Source: JBKPHS01 sp046729975 (GTDB taxonomy: Bacteria; Actinomycetota; Thermoleophilia; Solirubrobacterales; Thermoleophilaceae). Taken from it: 21,212 nucleotides of DNA. The stretch spans positions 1-21,212 of the forward strand of contig JBKPHS010000005.1 in assembly GCA_046729975.1 (NCBI GenBank), read 5' to 3'. A program made the translations under genes and the position numbers. Below, piece by piece: positions 15,301-21,212 of the stretch (positions are counted from its first letter, which is position 1; every line of letters begins with the position of its first letter). Below the pieces are notes generated by a model that saw only the letters and a program-made list of their open reading frames with translations, did no database searches and had not been told where the DNA came from.

Positions 15301-16071
15301 TACCCAGTTCTGTCCGCGGTCCCCGCTGATCCAGGCGGCCATGCTGGCGGAGAACCAGTTGACCCCGACGGCGATGCGGTCGCTGTCGCCGTGCGTCACC
15401 GCGATGAAGGTCTCCGATTCCTCTGAGGAGTCCCCAGTAGCGTTCTCGGCGACGCCGGGCGACGAGAGCCGGCCGAATGGCCCCTCTTGCTCTTCTGGTC
15501 CCTCGCGGGCGGGAGCGTAGAAGACGACGCGCGCGACACCGGCGCGCCGCACGCGTCCGTCGGAATACCGCCACGAGAACGGCAGCCGGTAGGTCCCCGC
15601 CGGGATGCCGACATCGGTCACGTCGAAGCTCGCCAACTGGCCTGAGGCCGCGCTGTCGAAAGCGAGTTCGACGGTTCGCCCCGCCCGGCGCAGGCGCGCG
15701 TGCCCGTTCGCGCGCCGCCGGAGCAGTGGCGCCCGCGTGGTGGGCAGTCCGCTCACCCCACGCGCGAGCCACGCCCGCGGCAGCGTGACCAGGAGCGAAG
15801 CGTCGTCGGCCGGGCGCTCGAGCTCGACCGTGAAACGGAGCTTCTGACCGGAGCGCGCGGCCACGAGCTCGGTCGGCGAGATCCGCAGCTCGCCGACCGG
15901 AACGCCGAAGCGGCCGCGCGGATGCGACTCGATGCCGGCCTCCTCGCGGGCCTGCTCGAGCGGGGTGCCCCGGTCGAGCTCCTGCTTGGGCTCGGCCACC
16001 GCCAGAGCTGGCAATGCAAGACTCGCTGCGAGCGCAGCGAGCGCGACTCTGACCCCATAGCGGACGCCCAC
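12379..16071 (-). CDS. Large secreted multidomain protein with Asp-box propeller, Ig-like repeats and basic C-terminal module
   Basis: A 1230-residue exported protein. The signal peptide is residues 1-26 (cut near AVA-EP). A beta domain (about 57-187) ends YRLPFSWRYSD...VVFYA. The core (about 215-675) has Asp box SGDRGQNW at 249-256, ICCDP (278-282), MMTIDDSPSSPTYG, CPIVAQPGGR, VTWSDLR and DYGDYEG, and is probably a sialidase-like or BNR propeller; no sialidase Arg triad or FRIP motif was identified. Next come a CARDB/DUF11-like domain (684-797, DGDGTAEPGET), three Ig-like domains (801-888, 889-993, 996-1082), a Gln-rich linker and the module at 1113-1230 with C1143-x3-C1147, ending LTLRR. 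The start is GTG 16069-16071. It is the paralogue of the gene just upstream (53-base gap), most likely in one operon. Function unknown; a surface adhesin or binding protein is inferred. Confidence 0.88.
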   Translation of the reverse strand: MGVRYGVRVALAALAASLALPALAVAEPKQELDRGTPLEQAREEAGIESHPRGRFGVPVGELRISPTELVAARSGQKLRFTVELERPADDASLLVTLPRAWLARGVSGLPTTRAPLLRRRANGHARLRRAGRTVELAFDSAASGQLASFDVTDVGIPAGTYRLPFSWRYSDGRVRRAGVARVVFYAPAREGPEEQEGPFGRLSSPGVAENATGDSSEESETFIAVTHGDSDRIAVGVNWFSASMAAWISGDRGQNWVSRVLPESLDAPGEGSPESGNICCDPMFASDSLGNIWFGGLAQSNGGTRPSRIVVNRIAAGTNTFQAQTVGLQQRTSGTQDKPMMTIDDSPSSPTYGRLYVVWDEPSAGGINIVISQCDTRTLPGKFPNAGHCDNADNWTAPVDVTPATGSYIYADVAVGPDGKVYATWWDYSSNNAIRGLVCNPASQNCASAAGWGTPQTIATLDSTGGQPIPFACPIVAQPGGRDAPTPQVDVDHSGGASNGRVYVTWSDLRPGSGSTRCDDNLAPATTHLTWDSFVGSAAGALPASTSPSASVGTKLITDGEGGGQSNSDDWFAWLAVDQTSGQAWADLYSTRDDSTRQTTNFYARSVTPSGGGHTLGSLTKVSSGASDYSSKPCCTFGNDYGDYEGLDATEGAAFPAWTDNSSGTGDGEAFTYVSSSPSLQLVHQSSTVAEAPGTGDGDGTAEPGETMQITEQVQNTSSVGATGVTGTLSSPVPAVTITQGSSAYPNIGASGSGSNSTPFQAAIDSEVPCGSFVDFRLAFDTGQGNEIVPFRVQVQCTAPDTTPPETTINSGPSGPTNDSTPTFGFSSSEAGSTFQCHVVDAGSFAGCTSPHTVSPALADGPHTFEVEAKDAANNTDPTPATRSFTVDTNPPDVTIVTPADGSTTNDSTPTLSGAAGNATGDASTVTVKIYSGSAVGGTLVQTLTPTRSGSSWSTTPSPALDEGTYTAQAQQGDSAGNTGTSPQDTTFAIDLTADDTTPPDTILDSGPSGTVSSTTATFTFHADEGGSSFQCQLDSVGFSGCASPVSYAGLADGPHTFEVRATDAAGNTDPTPAQRIWTVAIAPVAGAAGPTQQDQAAQQQTQLSTPLVPLPDLAVMGASVTGGGSARLGTALARGLRFRIGCAEPCAADLRLLLSARDARSVGLARSVEVGRATAGLPAGGSRTAVVRFKRRARRALAKRRSVRLTLRTVISDSAGNRLTLSRRLTLRR
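12382..12735 (-). other. C-terminal CxxxC...TLRR module, copy 1
   Basis: Encodes residues 1113-1230 of the 1230-residue protein: a strand, GCAEPC, LRLLLSARDARSVGL, a Gly-Arg turn, then a basic stretch KRRARRALAKRR and the closing strand pair SVRLTLRTVISDSAGN / LTLSRRLTLRR. It aligns end to end with the C-terminus of the neighbouring 815-residue protein although the domains before it differ. Confidence 0.7.
12829..13086 (-). repeat. Ig-like domain repeat, copy B
   Basis: Encodes residues 996-1081, DTTPPDTILDSGPSG to DPTPAQRIWTV. It is the same domain as copy A at 13408-13671, with a matching Cys pair (C1032, C1042) and shared LADGPHTFEV and DAAGNTDPTPA. Confidence 0.8.
13408..13671 (-). repeat. 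Ig-like domain repeat, copy A
   Basis: Encodes residues 801-888, DTTPPETTINSGPSG to ATRSFTVD, with Cys pair C837 and C848. A different Ig-like domain (889-993, PPDVTIVTPADGSTTNDSTP, Big_13-like) separates it from copy B. Confidence 0.8.
14047..15429 (-). repeat. Duplicated propeller core, copy in the 1230-residue protein
   Basis: Residues about 215-675. They share with the 815-residue neighbour the motifs ICCDP, TIDD.PSSP.YG.LY.VW, VISQC.TR, CDN..NW, TWWD, CPI.A.PGGR, SDLR...TRC and DYGDYEG.D, in the same order and spacing. This marks an old tandem gene duplication. Confidence 0.8.
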
Positions 16072-16124
16072 CGAGCCAGCCTAGCCCCGCCACCGGGCGA
16101 CGGCCACTCGCGCGGCCGCCTGCG

Positions 16125-18572
16125 CTACCTCCTGAGCGTGATCCTCTTCGTCGGCACCGTCCGCGAGTTGCGGGCGACGTCGGTGGCGGTCGCGCGCAGG
16201 AACACGCTCACCCGCCGCGCCCGCCGCAGCCGACTCTTGGCCTTGCGCGTCAGGCGAACCGTCACGCGGCCTGTCCCGGCGCTCGCCAATGCGAGCCTGC
16301 CGCGTCCGATCGTCACCGGCCGCCTGCCCTGCGAGACGATCCCGAGCCGCCGCGCGGTCCGCCGCGCCATCAGGAGCCTGAAGCTGATCGTGCACGCCTC
16401 GTTGCACCGCGCACGCCCGCGCATGCCGCGCCGCCGCACGACCGCGATGCGGTAACTGCGCGAGAAGAACAGCGTGACTTCCGGAGGGAGGTCGGGCGGC
16501 GCAACGGCGCCCGGGCCGGCACCGGCTCCACCGGCGGCGCCTCCGGTGGCTCCACCACCGCTTGGCGCCGCGGGACGGGTGTGCATGTACAGCTCCATGT
16601 CGCCGCCGTGCGAGACGCGACCGTCGGACCAGGACGGGAAGAACTGGCCCTGCGCCGAGTCGGCGCCCTCGTAGTCGCCGTAGTCGAAGCCGTCGCTGAA
16701 CGGAACGCTGTAGTCGGTCTGCTCGGTCGTGATCTGCTGCATCGCGGCGTACGACGCCCCGGAGTCGGTCGAACGGACGTAGTACTGGTGGGTCGCCTGA
16801 CCGGTCGGGTCGTGTTTGGTGCTGTAGAGGTTCGTCTGAACCTCATTGGTCGAGTCGTCGACCGTCAGCGTCGGGAAGAAGTGGTCGTTGAGCGCGGTCG
16901 GGCCGTCGTCACTGAGGCGGATGCCAGTGTTCGCCGCCGGGAACGCGTTCGGCGTGGCACCGCGGGCGATGAAGCTCTCGAACGTCTTGTCCGAGCCGGA
17001 CGCCGTACAGCGCGTCGTGCCGTTGTCGCGCAGGTCGCTGTAGGCGACGTAGACGCGGCCGTCGGGACCAACGTCCACGTAGCTGATCGCACCGACGCGC
17101 CCGCCCGGCGCGGCGATGATCGGGCAGAAGAAGGGAAGCGGCTCCAGCGCGGGATCCCCGTCGTCGTTGAACTCATCGAGGTTCTGAATCGTGCCCTCCT
17201 CGTTCCAGGCGGGGCCGAGGGTGCAGTCGTCCCCCGCCTGGCAGCGGTCTCTCTCGATGGCGTTGTGGCCCGCCCCGGCGCCCGCGTCCCACCACGTCAC
17301 GTAGACATCACCGTTCGGGGCGGTGGCAACGGATGAGTACGTGTACGTGCTGCTCGAACCCGTGACGAGTTGCGGCTCCGACCAGTTATTCGGGTTGTCG
17401 CAGTTCGCGGGGTTCGAGACTCCGCCCGGCCGCGTCTGGCACTGCGAGATCACGACATTCTGTCCCGGGTTCTCCGTCCAGACCATGTAGAGCGTCCCGT
17501 ACTTCGGGCTCGACGGGTTGTCGTCGATTGTCAGCATGTTCTTGTCCTGGTCTCCCGTCGTGAAGCGCGGGATGGCCGTGTTGCTCGCCTGGAGCGTGTT
17601 CGAGCCGACGGCGACACGGTTGATGACGATGTGGCTGTCGGAACCGGTGCTGAGCGCGGAGAACCAGAGGTTGCCCAGGTCGTCGGCAGCCAGGGCCGGG
17701 TCGCAGCAGATGTCGAGCGACGACGTGCCGCCGCCCTCGTCTGTGGGCATCAGGGTGCTGTCTGGCATCGTCCGCAGCACGCTCGTCCCGGGGCGCATGA
17801 AGTCGCTCGAGATCGCCGCATGCGGGTTGCTCGTGCCGGGATCGTCGGGGTTGACCGCGGCGATGACGCGAGCGGCGTTGTTCGGCTGCACGGCCGCATG
17901 GGTCTCGGCCTGGTTGCCGAACAGGTTCGTCAGGTTCTGGTTCACCTCGTCGCCCGCAAATGCGCGGGTGTCCTTAGTCATCAGCTCGCGGGAGAAGGGG
18001 CCGGAGCGGCCGTCGGGCGAGACGCCAGCGGGTAGGCGGTGCTGGGCGTACACGACGAACTCGCCGCGCTCGACGAGCGTTGTCTCGCCACTCGGGTCCC
18101 GCGCCAGGAAGTCGAGGCGGTAGGTGCCTGGTGGCGCGGCGTCCGGCGAGAGGGACAGGGAGCGCCGCGAGCCGGCGCTGACGCCGGAGAGGTCGAGCGT
18201 CTCGACGGGAGCGGAGAACGCGTCGATGTTGCGGCCGGTCGTCGGGCTGTCCGGCAGGGAGGGCCGCCAGAGCTTGACGAGCAGGCGGGCAGCGCTCGGC
18301 TCGCGATCGAACTCGAAGCTCACGCGTACGTCCTGGCCGGGCGCCGCGGCAACCGCGGTCGAGCGTGTGAGGGTTGCCCGCCCGAACGGCAGCTCGTGCA
18401 CGCGCGACGGCGCGGAACGAGTCACCAGCGGCTGAGTGGGCGCATCGGCCTTCGGGCCGTGAGCGCGCCCGGAGGGCTCTGCCGCTGCCGAGGGCACGAT
18501 CGAGAGCGCTGCAACCGCGGAGGCCACTCCCACTGCGCTTCGAACGGATCGATTCACGACGAGCACCCCCAC
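16125..18572 (-). CDS. Secreted Asp-box/BNR-like propeller protein with basic C-terminal module
   Basis: An 815-residue exported protein, paralogue of the next gene. The signal peptide is residues 1-31 (cut near AAA-EP). A beta domain (about 55-176) ends TYRLDFLARDP...FVVYA. The core (205-665) has ICCDP at 288-292, LTIDDNPSSPKYG, VVISQCQTR, CPIIAAPGGR, YSDLRDNGTTRC, an Asp-box variant STDSGASY (601-608), DYGDYEG (630-636) and FFPSWSDGR. A Gly/Ala/Pro linker (671-697) leads to the module 699-815 with C723-x3-C727 and the ending ITLRR. It lacks the CARDB and Ig domains of its neighbour. GTG 18570-18572 is supported by CAGGA eight bases upstream. Catalytic sialidase residues were not identified, so a binding role on glycans or the cell surface is inferred. 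Confidence 0.88.
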   Translation of the reverse strand: MGVLVVNRSVRSAVGVASAVAALSIVPSAAAEPSGRAHGPKADAPTQPLVTRSAPSRVHELPFGRATLTRSTAVAAAPGQDVRVSFEFDREPSAARLLVKLWRPSLPDSPTTGRNIDAFSAPVETLDLSGVSAGSRRSLSLSPDAAPPGTYRLDFLARDPSGETTLVERGEFVVYAQHRLPAGVSPDGRSGPFSRELMTKDTRAFAGDEVNQNLTNLFGNQAETHAAVQPNNAARVIAAVNPDDPGTSNPHAAISSDFMRPGTSVLRTMPDSTLMPTDEGGGTSSLDICCDPALAADDLGNLWFSALSTGSDSHIVINRVAVGSNTLQASNTAIPRFTTGDQDKNMLTIDDNPSSPKYGTLYMVWTENPGQNVVISQCQTRPGGVSNPANCDNPNNWSEPQLVTGSSSTYTYSSVATAPNGDVYVTWWDAGAGAGHNAIERDRCQAGDDCTLGPAWNEEGTIQNLDEFNDDGDPALEPLPFFCPIIAAPGGRVGAISYVDVGPDGRVYVAYSDLRDNGTTRCTASGSDKTFESFIARGATPNAFPAANTGIRLSDDGPTALNDHFFPTLTVDDSTNEVQTNLYSTKHDPTGQATHQYYVRSTDSGASYAAMQQITTEQTDYSVPFSDGFDYGDYEGADSAQGQFFPSWSDGRVSHGGDMELYMHTRPAAPSGGGATGGAAGGAGAGPGAVAPPDLPPEVTLFFSRSYRIAVVRRRGMRGRARCNEACTISFRLLMARRTARRLGIVSQGRRPVTIGRGRLALASAGTGRVTVRLTRKAKSRLRRARRVSVFLRATATDVARNSRTVPTKRITLRR
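16128..16478 (-). other. C-terminal CxxxC...TLRR module, copy 2
   Basis: Encodes residues 699-815 of the 815-residue protein: FFSRSYRIAVVRRRG, RCNEAC, RLLMARRTARRLGI, GRGRLALASAGTGRVTVRL, basic KAKSRLRRARR, then VFLRATATDVARN and TKRITLRR. It has the same layout as copy 1 at 12382-12735, behind a flexible linker. Confidence 0.7.
16578..17960 (-). repeat. Duplicated propeller core, copy in the 815-residue protein
   Basis: Residues about 205-665, the counterpart of 14047-15429. Differences include loss of the first Asp box and of the CC pair that the larger protein has before DYGDYEG. Confidence 0.8.
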
Positions 18573-18599
18573 TGACGAGTCCTGCCCCGGCCGGCCCGG

Positions 18600-18615
18600 G
18601 CTTCGCGCGCGAAGC
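18600..18615. promoter_or_regulatory. 16-base perfect palindrome upstream of the propeller genes
   Basis: GCTTCGCGCGCGAAGC is a perfect palindrome 28 bases upstream of the GTG start at 18572, inside the 83-base gap after the glycosidase gene. It could be an operator or an RNA hairpin near the 5' end of the propeller transcript. Confidence 0.4.
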
Positions 18616-18630
18616 TAACACGACACGCCC

Positions 18631-18650
18631 GACGGGACAACCTTCCCGTC
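18631..18650 (-). terminator. Hairpin after the GH2 gene
   Basis: On the minus strand GACGGGA and TCCCGTC (complements of 18644-18650 and 18631-18637) form a seven-base, GC-rich stem with a six-base loop, beginning five bases after the glycosidase stop codon. No T-run follows. It may attenuate or end the glycosidase transcript. Confidence 0.45.
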
Positions 18651-18655
18651 AGCGG

Positions 18656-20476
18656 CTAGGGCGCGCGCGTCGACGGCACCCCCTCGAAGCGCTGCCGCAC
18701 CAGCTCGAACGCGGGTTTGCGGCCGCCGGCCAGGTCGATCAGCCCCTTTCGGCTGTAGGGCGGATCGGGGCGCGGGTTGCCGCCGCGCCAGCCGGGCCGC
18801 ACGGCGTAGTCGCGCAGCAGCCAGGCGCAGGCGCCGTTCAGGTAGGGCGTCGAGTCAGCGGTCGCGAGGTAGCTGTCGAGGAAGCTCGTCTGGAACGCGT
18901 AGGTGCCCTTCTGCGAGGCCGGGCCCGCGCGGCTGGCTTCGGCCCCGAACTCAGTCAGGAACAGGCCCACGCGGGGGAAGCGCGCCCGAAGCTCGTCGAG
19001 CGAGGCGCGAAGGTCCGAGGTGCGACCGGCGTACCAGCCTAGGTAGCCGCTCAGGCCGAGCACGTCGAGCAGGCGGTAGTGGGCCGGGACCTGGTCGACG
19101 GGCGAGATGGACTTGTCGATGCCGACCAGGCGGGTCCTGTCGAGCCTGTCGATCAAGCGGCGCGCTTCCTCGATGTAGCGCCTTTCGGCGGGGCCCCCGC
19201 GCAGCAGCTCGTTGCCGATGCTCCAGGTCATGATCGACGCGTGGTTGCGATCGCGGATGATCGTCTGACGCAGCCGCGCGAGCGCCTCGCGCCGCAGGCG
19301 CCCGGAGCGCAGGTGCGAGCCCCGGAGCCGGTACACCGGGATCTGCTCCCACATCACGATCCCCATGCGGTCGAAGGCCTCGAGCAGGCGCGGATGCGGC
19401 GGGTAGTGCTGGCGCGTGAAGTCGGCGCCGAGCGCGGCGAGCGAGCCGGCTATGCCGTCCAGCTGCGACGGCCGCAGCGCCGCTCCCACGCGCGGCGCGT
19501 CCTCGTGGAAGCTCGCGCCGCGCAGCGACAGCGGCCGGCCGTTGAGGAAGACGCCGCCGCGGCGATCGACCTGCCAGTTACGCACGCCGAAGTGCGTCCG
19601 CGTCACCTGCCCTCCGGGAACCGTGAGGCTCAGCGCGTAGAGCTCGGGGCTCTCCGGGCTCCAGTTGTGTGCTGCGGGGATCTCGAAGAGCCGCTCTATC
19701 CGAGCCAGGCCGCCGGGCCGGATGTTGCCGAAGTCGAGCGGCTCCGAGAGCGTGAAGCCACCTGGACCCGAAATGTCGAGCTGAACCGGCAGATGTAGCG
19801 GCTGGCGCGTCGTGTTGCGGACGACGGCGCGCACGATGCCCTGCGCCGGGACGCCCGGGACCGCGTCCACCTGGAGGTCCGCCAGGTCGAACTGCCCGAC
19901 GCGGCGCAGGTAGACCTCGCGGAGCAGCCCGCCGTAGTTCCACCAGCCGCGGTCCCGCCCGGCCGGCGGGATGTCGGTCCTGCCCTCGCGGCCGTCGACG
20001 CGCACGACGAGCTCGTTCGCGCCGCGCCTCCGCGCCCCGACGGCCGCCAGCTCGAACGGAAGGTGCGCGCCCTCGTGCGATCCGAGCCGGCGCCCGTTCA
20101 GCCAGACGGAGCCGCGGTTCGCCACCGACTCGAAGCGCAGCTTCCAGCCCGTCGCGTCGCGACCGAGCGGGAGCTCGAAGCGCAGCCGGTACCACTGCAC
20201 GCGCGAGCGGAAGCCGTCGCGATCGAGCGTGCGGGCGTTGAAGGCGTGGGGAACGCTCACGCGGCGAAAGCCGGCGTCACGGCCCGGTCGCTGCCAGCGC
20301 TCCCGCAGCCCGGCGTTGGCCGGGTCGGCCCGCGTGGTCCAGCCGCTGTCGAGCAGGTGGCGGCCGCTCGGGCCGTCGTCGTAGAGCGCGCGCTCGGCGG
20401 GCGGGGCGGCGCTCGCGGGCGCCGTGGCGACCAGCGCGAGCGCAGCCACCAGCGCGATGACGGTGGGGCGACTCAT
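18656..20476 (-). CDS. Secreted glycoside hydrolase family 2 enzyme
   Basis: Retaining exo-glycosidase (beta-galactosidase/beta-glucuronidase/beta-mannosidase class) acting outside the cell. The 606-residue protein has a signal peptide (about 1-24, cut near SAA-PP). A jelly-roll sugar-binding domain (about 60-195) contains WYRLRFELP, VWLNGRRLGSHEGAHLPFE and the WWNYGGLLREVYL end. An Ig-like sandwich (200-300) ends THFGVRNW, and a TIM barrel begins VFLNGRPLSLRGASFHED. Acid/base is E423 in SIGNEL and nucleophile E509 in FLTEFGAE. Both catalytic residues are present; the substrate is not readable, although the short length and MWEQIP are glucuronidase-like. ATG 20474-20476 is preferred over the adjacent GTG because TAGGA lies eight bases before it. 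It is upstream of, and on the same strand as, the two propeller genes. Confidence 0.9.
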   Translation of the reverse strand: MSRPTVIALVAALALVATAPASAAPPAERALYDDGPSGRHLLDSGWTTRADPANAGLRERWQRPGRDAGFRRVSVPHAFNARTLDRDGFRSRVQWYRLRFELPLGRDATGWKLRFESVANRGSVWLNGRRLGSHEGAHLPFELAAVGARRRGANELVVRVDGREGRTDIPPAGRDRGWWNYGGLLREVYLRRVGQFDLADLQVDAVPGVPAQGIVRAVVRNTTRQPLHLPVQLDISGPGGFTLSEPLDFGNIRPGGLARIERLFEIPAAHNWSPESPELYALSLTVPGGQVTRTHFGVRNWQVDRRGGVFLNGRPLSLRGASFHEDAPRVGAALRPSQLDGIAGSLAALGADFTRQHYPPHPRLLEAFDRMGIVMWEQIPVYRLRGSHLRSGRLRREALARLRQTIIRDRNHASIMTWSIGNELLRGGPAERRYIEEARRLIDRLDRTRLVGIDKSISPVDQVPAHYRLLDVLGLSGYLGWYAGRTSDLRASLDELRARFPRVGLFLTEFGAEASRAGPASQKGTYAFQTSFLDSYLATADSTPYLNGACAWLLRDYAVRPGWRGGNPRPDPPYSRKGLIDLAGGRKPAFELVRQRFEGVPSTRAP

Positions 20477-20521
20477 CACGCGAGTCCTAACACGCCGCGG
20501 CCGGGGGCGATCCGCCGGTCA

Positions 20522-20527
20522 TAGAAT
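20522..20527 (+). promoter_or_regulatory. Possible -10 box of the carboxyltransferase gene
   Basis: TAGAAT ends 11 bases before ATG 20538. If used, transcription would start only a few bases before the ATG, giving a leaderless mRNA. No good -35 was found and no Shine-Dalgarno precedes the start. The 61-base gap also contains the GH2 promoter. Confidence 0.3.
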
Positions 20528-20537
20528 GCGCGCCCCA

Positions 20538-21212
20538 ATGCGACGAAAGGTTCCGGAGACCTACGAGGAGAAGCTGGCGCAGCTACAGGAGCTGCGCGAG
20601 GCCGCCATCCATTCGGCCTCCGAGCAGGCCGTCGAGAAGCAGCACGCGAAGGGCAAGCTCACCGCGCGCGAGCGGATCGACAAGCTGCTCGACCCCGGTT
20701 CCTTCCAGGAGCTCGACACCTTCGTCCGCCACCGCACGTCCGACTTCGACATGCTCAAGAACCGGCCCTGGGGCGACGCCGTGGTCACGGGCCACGGGCT
20801 GATCGACGGCCGGACGGTGTGTGTCTTCTCGCAGGACTTCACCGTCTTCGGCGGCTCGCTCGGCGAGGTGATGGCCGAGAAGATGGTGAAGATCATGGAC
20901 CTGGCGGCGAAGATCGGCTGCCCGGTCATCGGGATCAACGACTCGGGCGGCGCGCGCATCCAGGAGGGCGTCGTCTCGCTGGGCGCCTACGGGGACGTGT
21001 TCGTGCGCAACGTCCAGTGCTCGGGCGTGATCCCGCAGATCTCGCTGATCATGGGTCCCTGCGCCGGCGGGGCCGTCTACTCCCCGGCCATGACCGACTT
21101 CATCTTCATGGTCAAGGAGACCTCGCACATGTTCATCACGGGTCCCGACGTGATCAAGACGGTCACCGGCGAGGAGCCGACGTTCGAGGAGCTCGGCGGC
21201 GCGATGACGCAC
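20538..21212 (+). CDS. Acyl-CoA carboxylase carboxyltransferase (beta) subunit, 5' part
   Basis: Transfers carboxyl from biotin to acetyl-CoA or propionyl-CoA, supplying malonyl- or methylmalonyl-CoA for lipid synthesis. The visible 225 residues run off the right edge; the family is about 510-530 residues. The N-terminal helix (YEEKLAQLQELREAAIHSAS) leads into KGKLTARERIDKLLDPGSF. The crotonase-type core has GDAVVTGHGLIDGR, FSQDFTVFGGSLGEVMAEK, the oxyanion loop NDSGGARIQEGV and IMGPCAGGAVYSPA, followed by MFITGPDVIKTVTGE. This is the actinobacterial PccB/AccD type. The start is ATG 20538, or ATG 20526 four codons earlier in the same frame. It is divergent from the glycosidase gene and unrelated to the secreted cluster. 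Confidence 0.95.
   Translation, partial: MRRKVPETYEEKLAQLQELREAAIHSASEQAVEKQHAKGKLTARERIDKLLDPGSFQELDTFVRHRTSDFDMLKNRPWGDAVVTGHGLIDGRTVCVFSQDFTVFGGSLGEVMAEKMVKIMDLAAKIGCPVIGINDSGGARIQEGVVSLGAYGDVFVRNVQCSGVIPQISLIMGPCAGGAVYSPAMTDFIFMVKETSHMFITGPDVIKTVTGEEPTFEELGGAMTH

Noticed and set aside
14047..18572. Calling the two propeller proteins catalytic sialidases
   Set aside because: Asp-box motifs are present, but no FRIP motif, Arg triad, Asp/Tyr/Glu catalytic set or sialic-acid genes were seen.
1..21212. Mobile elements, CRISPR arrays, tRNA or rRNA genes
   Set aside because: No spaced direct repeats, transposase frames, terminal inverted repeats around genes, or tRNA-like cloverleaf were noticed by eye; tRNAscan and ISfinder searches would be needed to exclude them fully.

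Overview
The window is strongly G+C rich and has actinobacterial character: many GTG starts, stop/start overlaps of four bases, and secreted proteins with long Ala-rich signal peptides. The secreted proteins carry Ig-like repeats of the 'DTTPPET.I.SGPSG' type and basic C-terminal modules ending in TLRR. From memory of such proteins I would guess class Thermoleophilia (Solirubrobacterales/Gaiellales). That is an inference; there is no rRNA or tRNA here to confirm it. No CRISPR array, insertion sequence or phage gene was seen. No gene-free stretch exceeds 300 bases.

Left part (1-6360). Two minus-strand genes encode the NHEJ enzymes as separate proteins: an ATP-dependent ligase (LigD-ligase type) and, overlapping it by GTGA, a LigD-type primase-polymerase that runs off the left edge. 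Upstream on the same strand are a small winged-helix-like protein and a two-gene ABC exporter (ATPase and ABC-2 permease). The exporter is divergent from a DesK/NarL-type two-component system (histidine kinase and LuxR-type regulator). The shared intergenic region holds nested inverted repeats that could be the operator. A GYD-domain protein follows.

Middle part (6360-12370). A 54-residue, very basic protein with a good ribosome binding site sits head-on to the GYD gene. Next come a VOC-fold protein and a divergent AraC-type regulator with a DUF6597-like sensor part. The end of the regulator overlaps, tail to tail, a terpenoid-cyclase-like alpha/alpha-toroid protein. That protein is the last gene of a four-gene minus-strand run: secreted PGRP-type amidase, secreted six-bladed TolB-like propeller, Fpg/Nei-type DNA glycosylase, toroid protein. 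A good sigma70-like promoter lies almost on the amidase start codon. A small SRPBCC-like protein lies divergent to the amidase.

Right part (12379-21212). A minus-strand run encodes three secreted proteins: a GH2-family glycosidase and two large tandem paralogues (815 and 1230 residues). The paralogues share an N-terminal beta domain, an Asp-box/BNR-like propeller core with an ICCDP motif, and a basic CxxxC...TLRR C-terminal module. The larger one has extra CARDB/DUF11-like and Ig-like domains. Divergent from the glycosidase is an acyl-CoA carboxylase carboxyltransferase subunit, cut by the right edge.

The most interesting part is the secreted cluster at 10.6-20.5 kb, above all the duplicated propeller proteins and their C-terminal module. 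The module has no LPXTG motif or membrane tail but looks like a detachable domain with a surface or secretion role.
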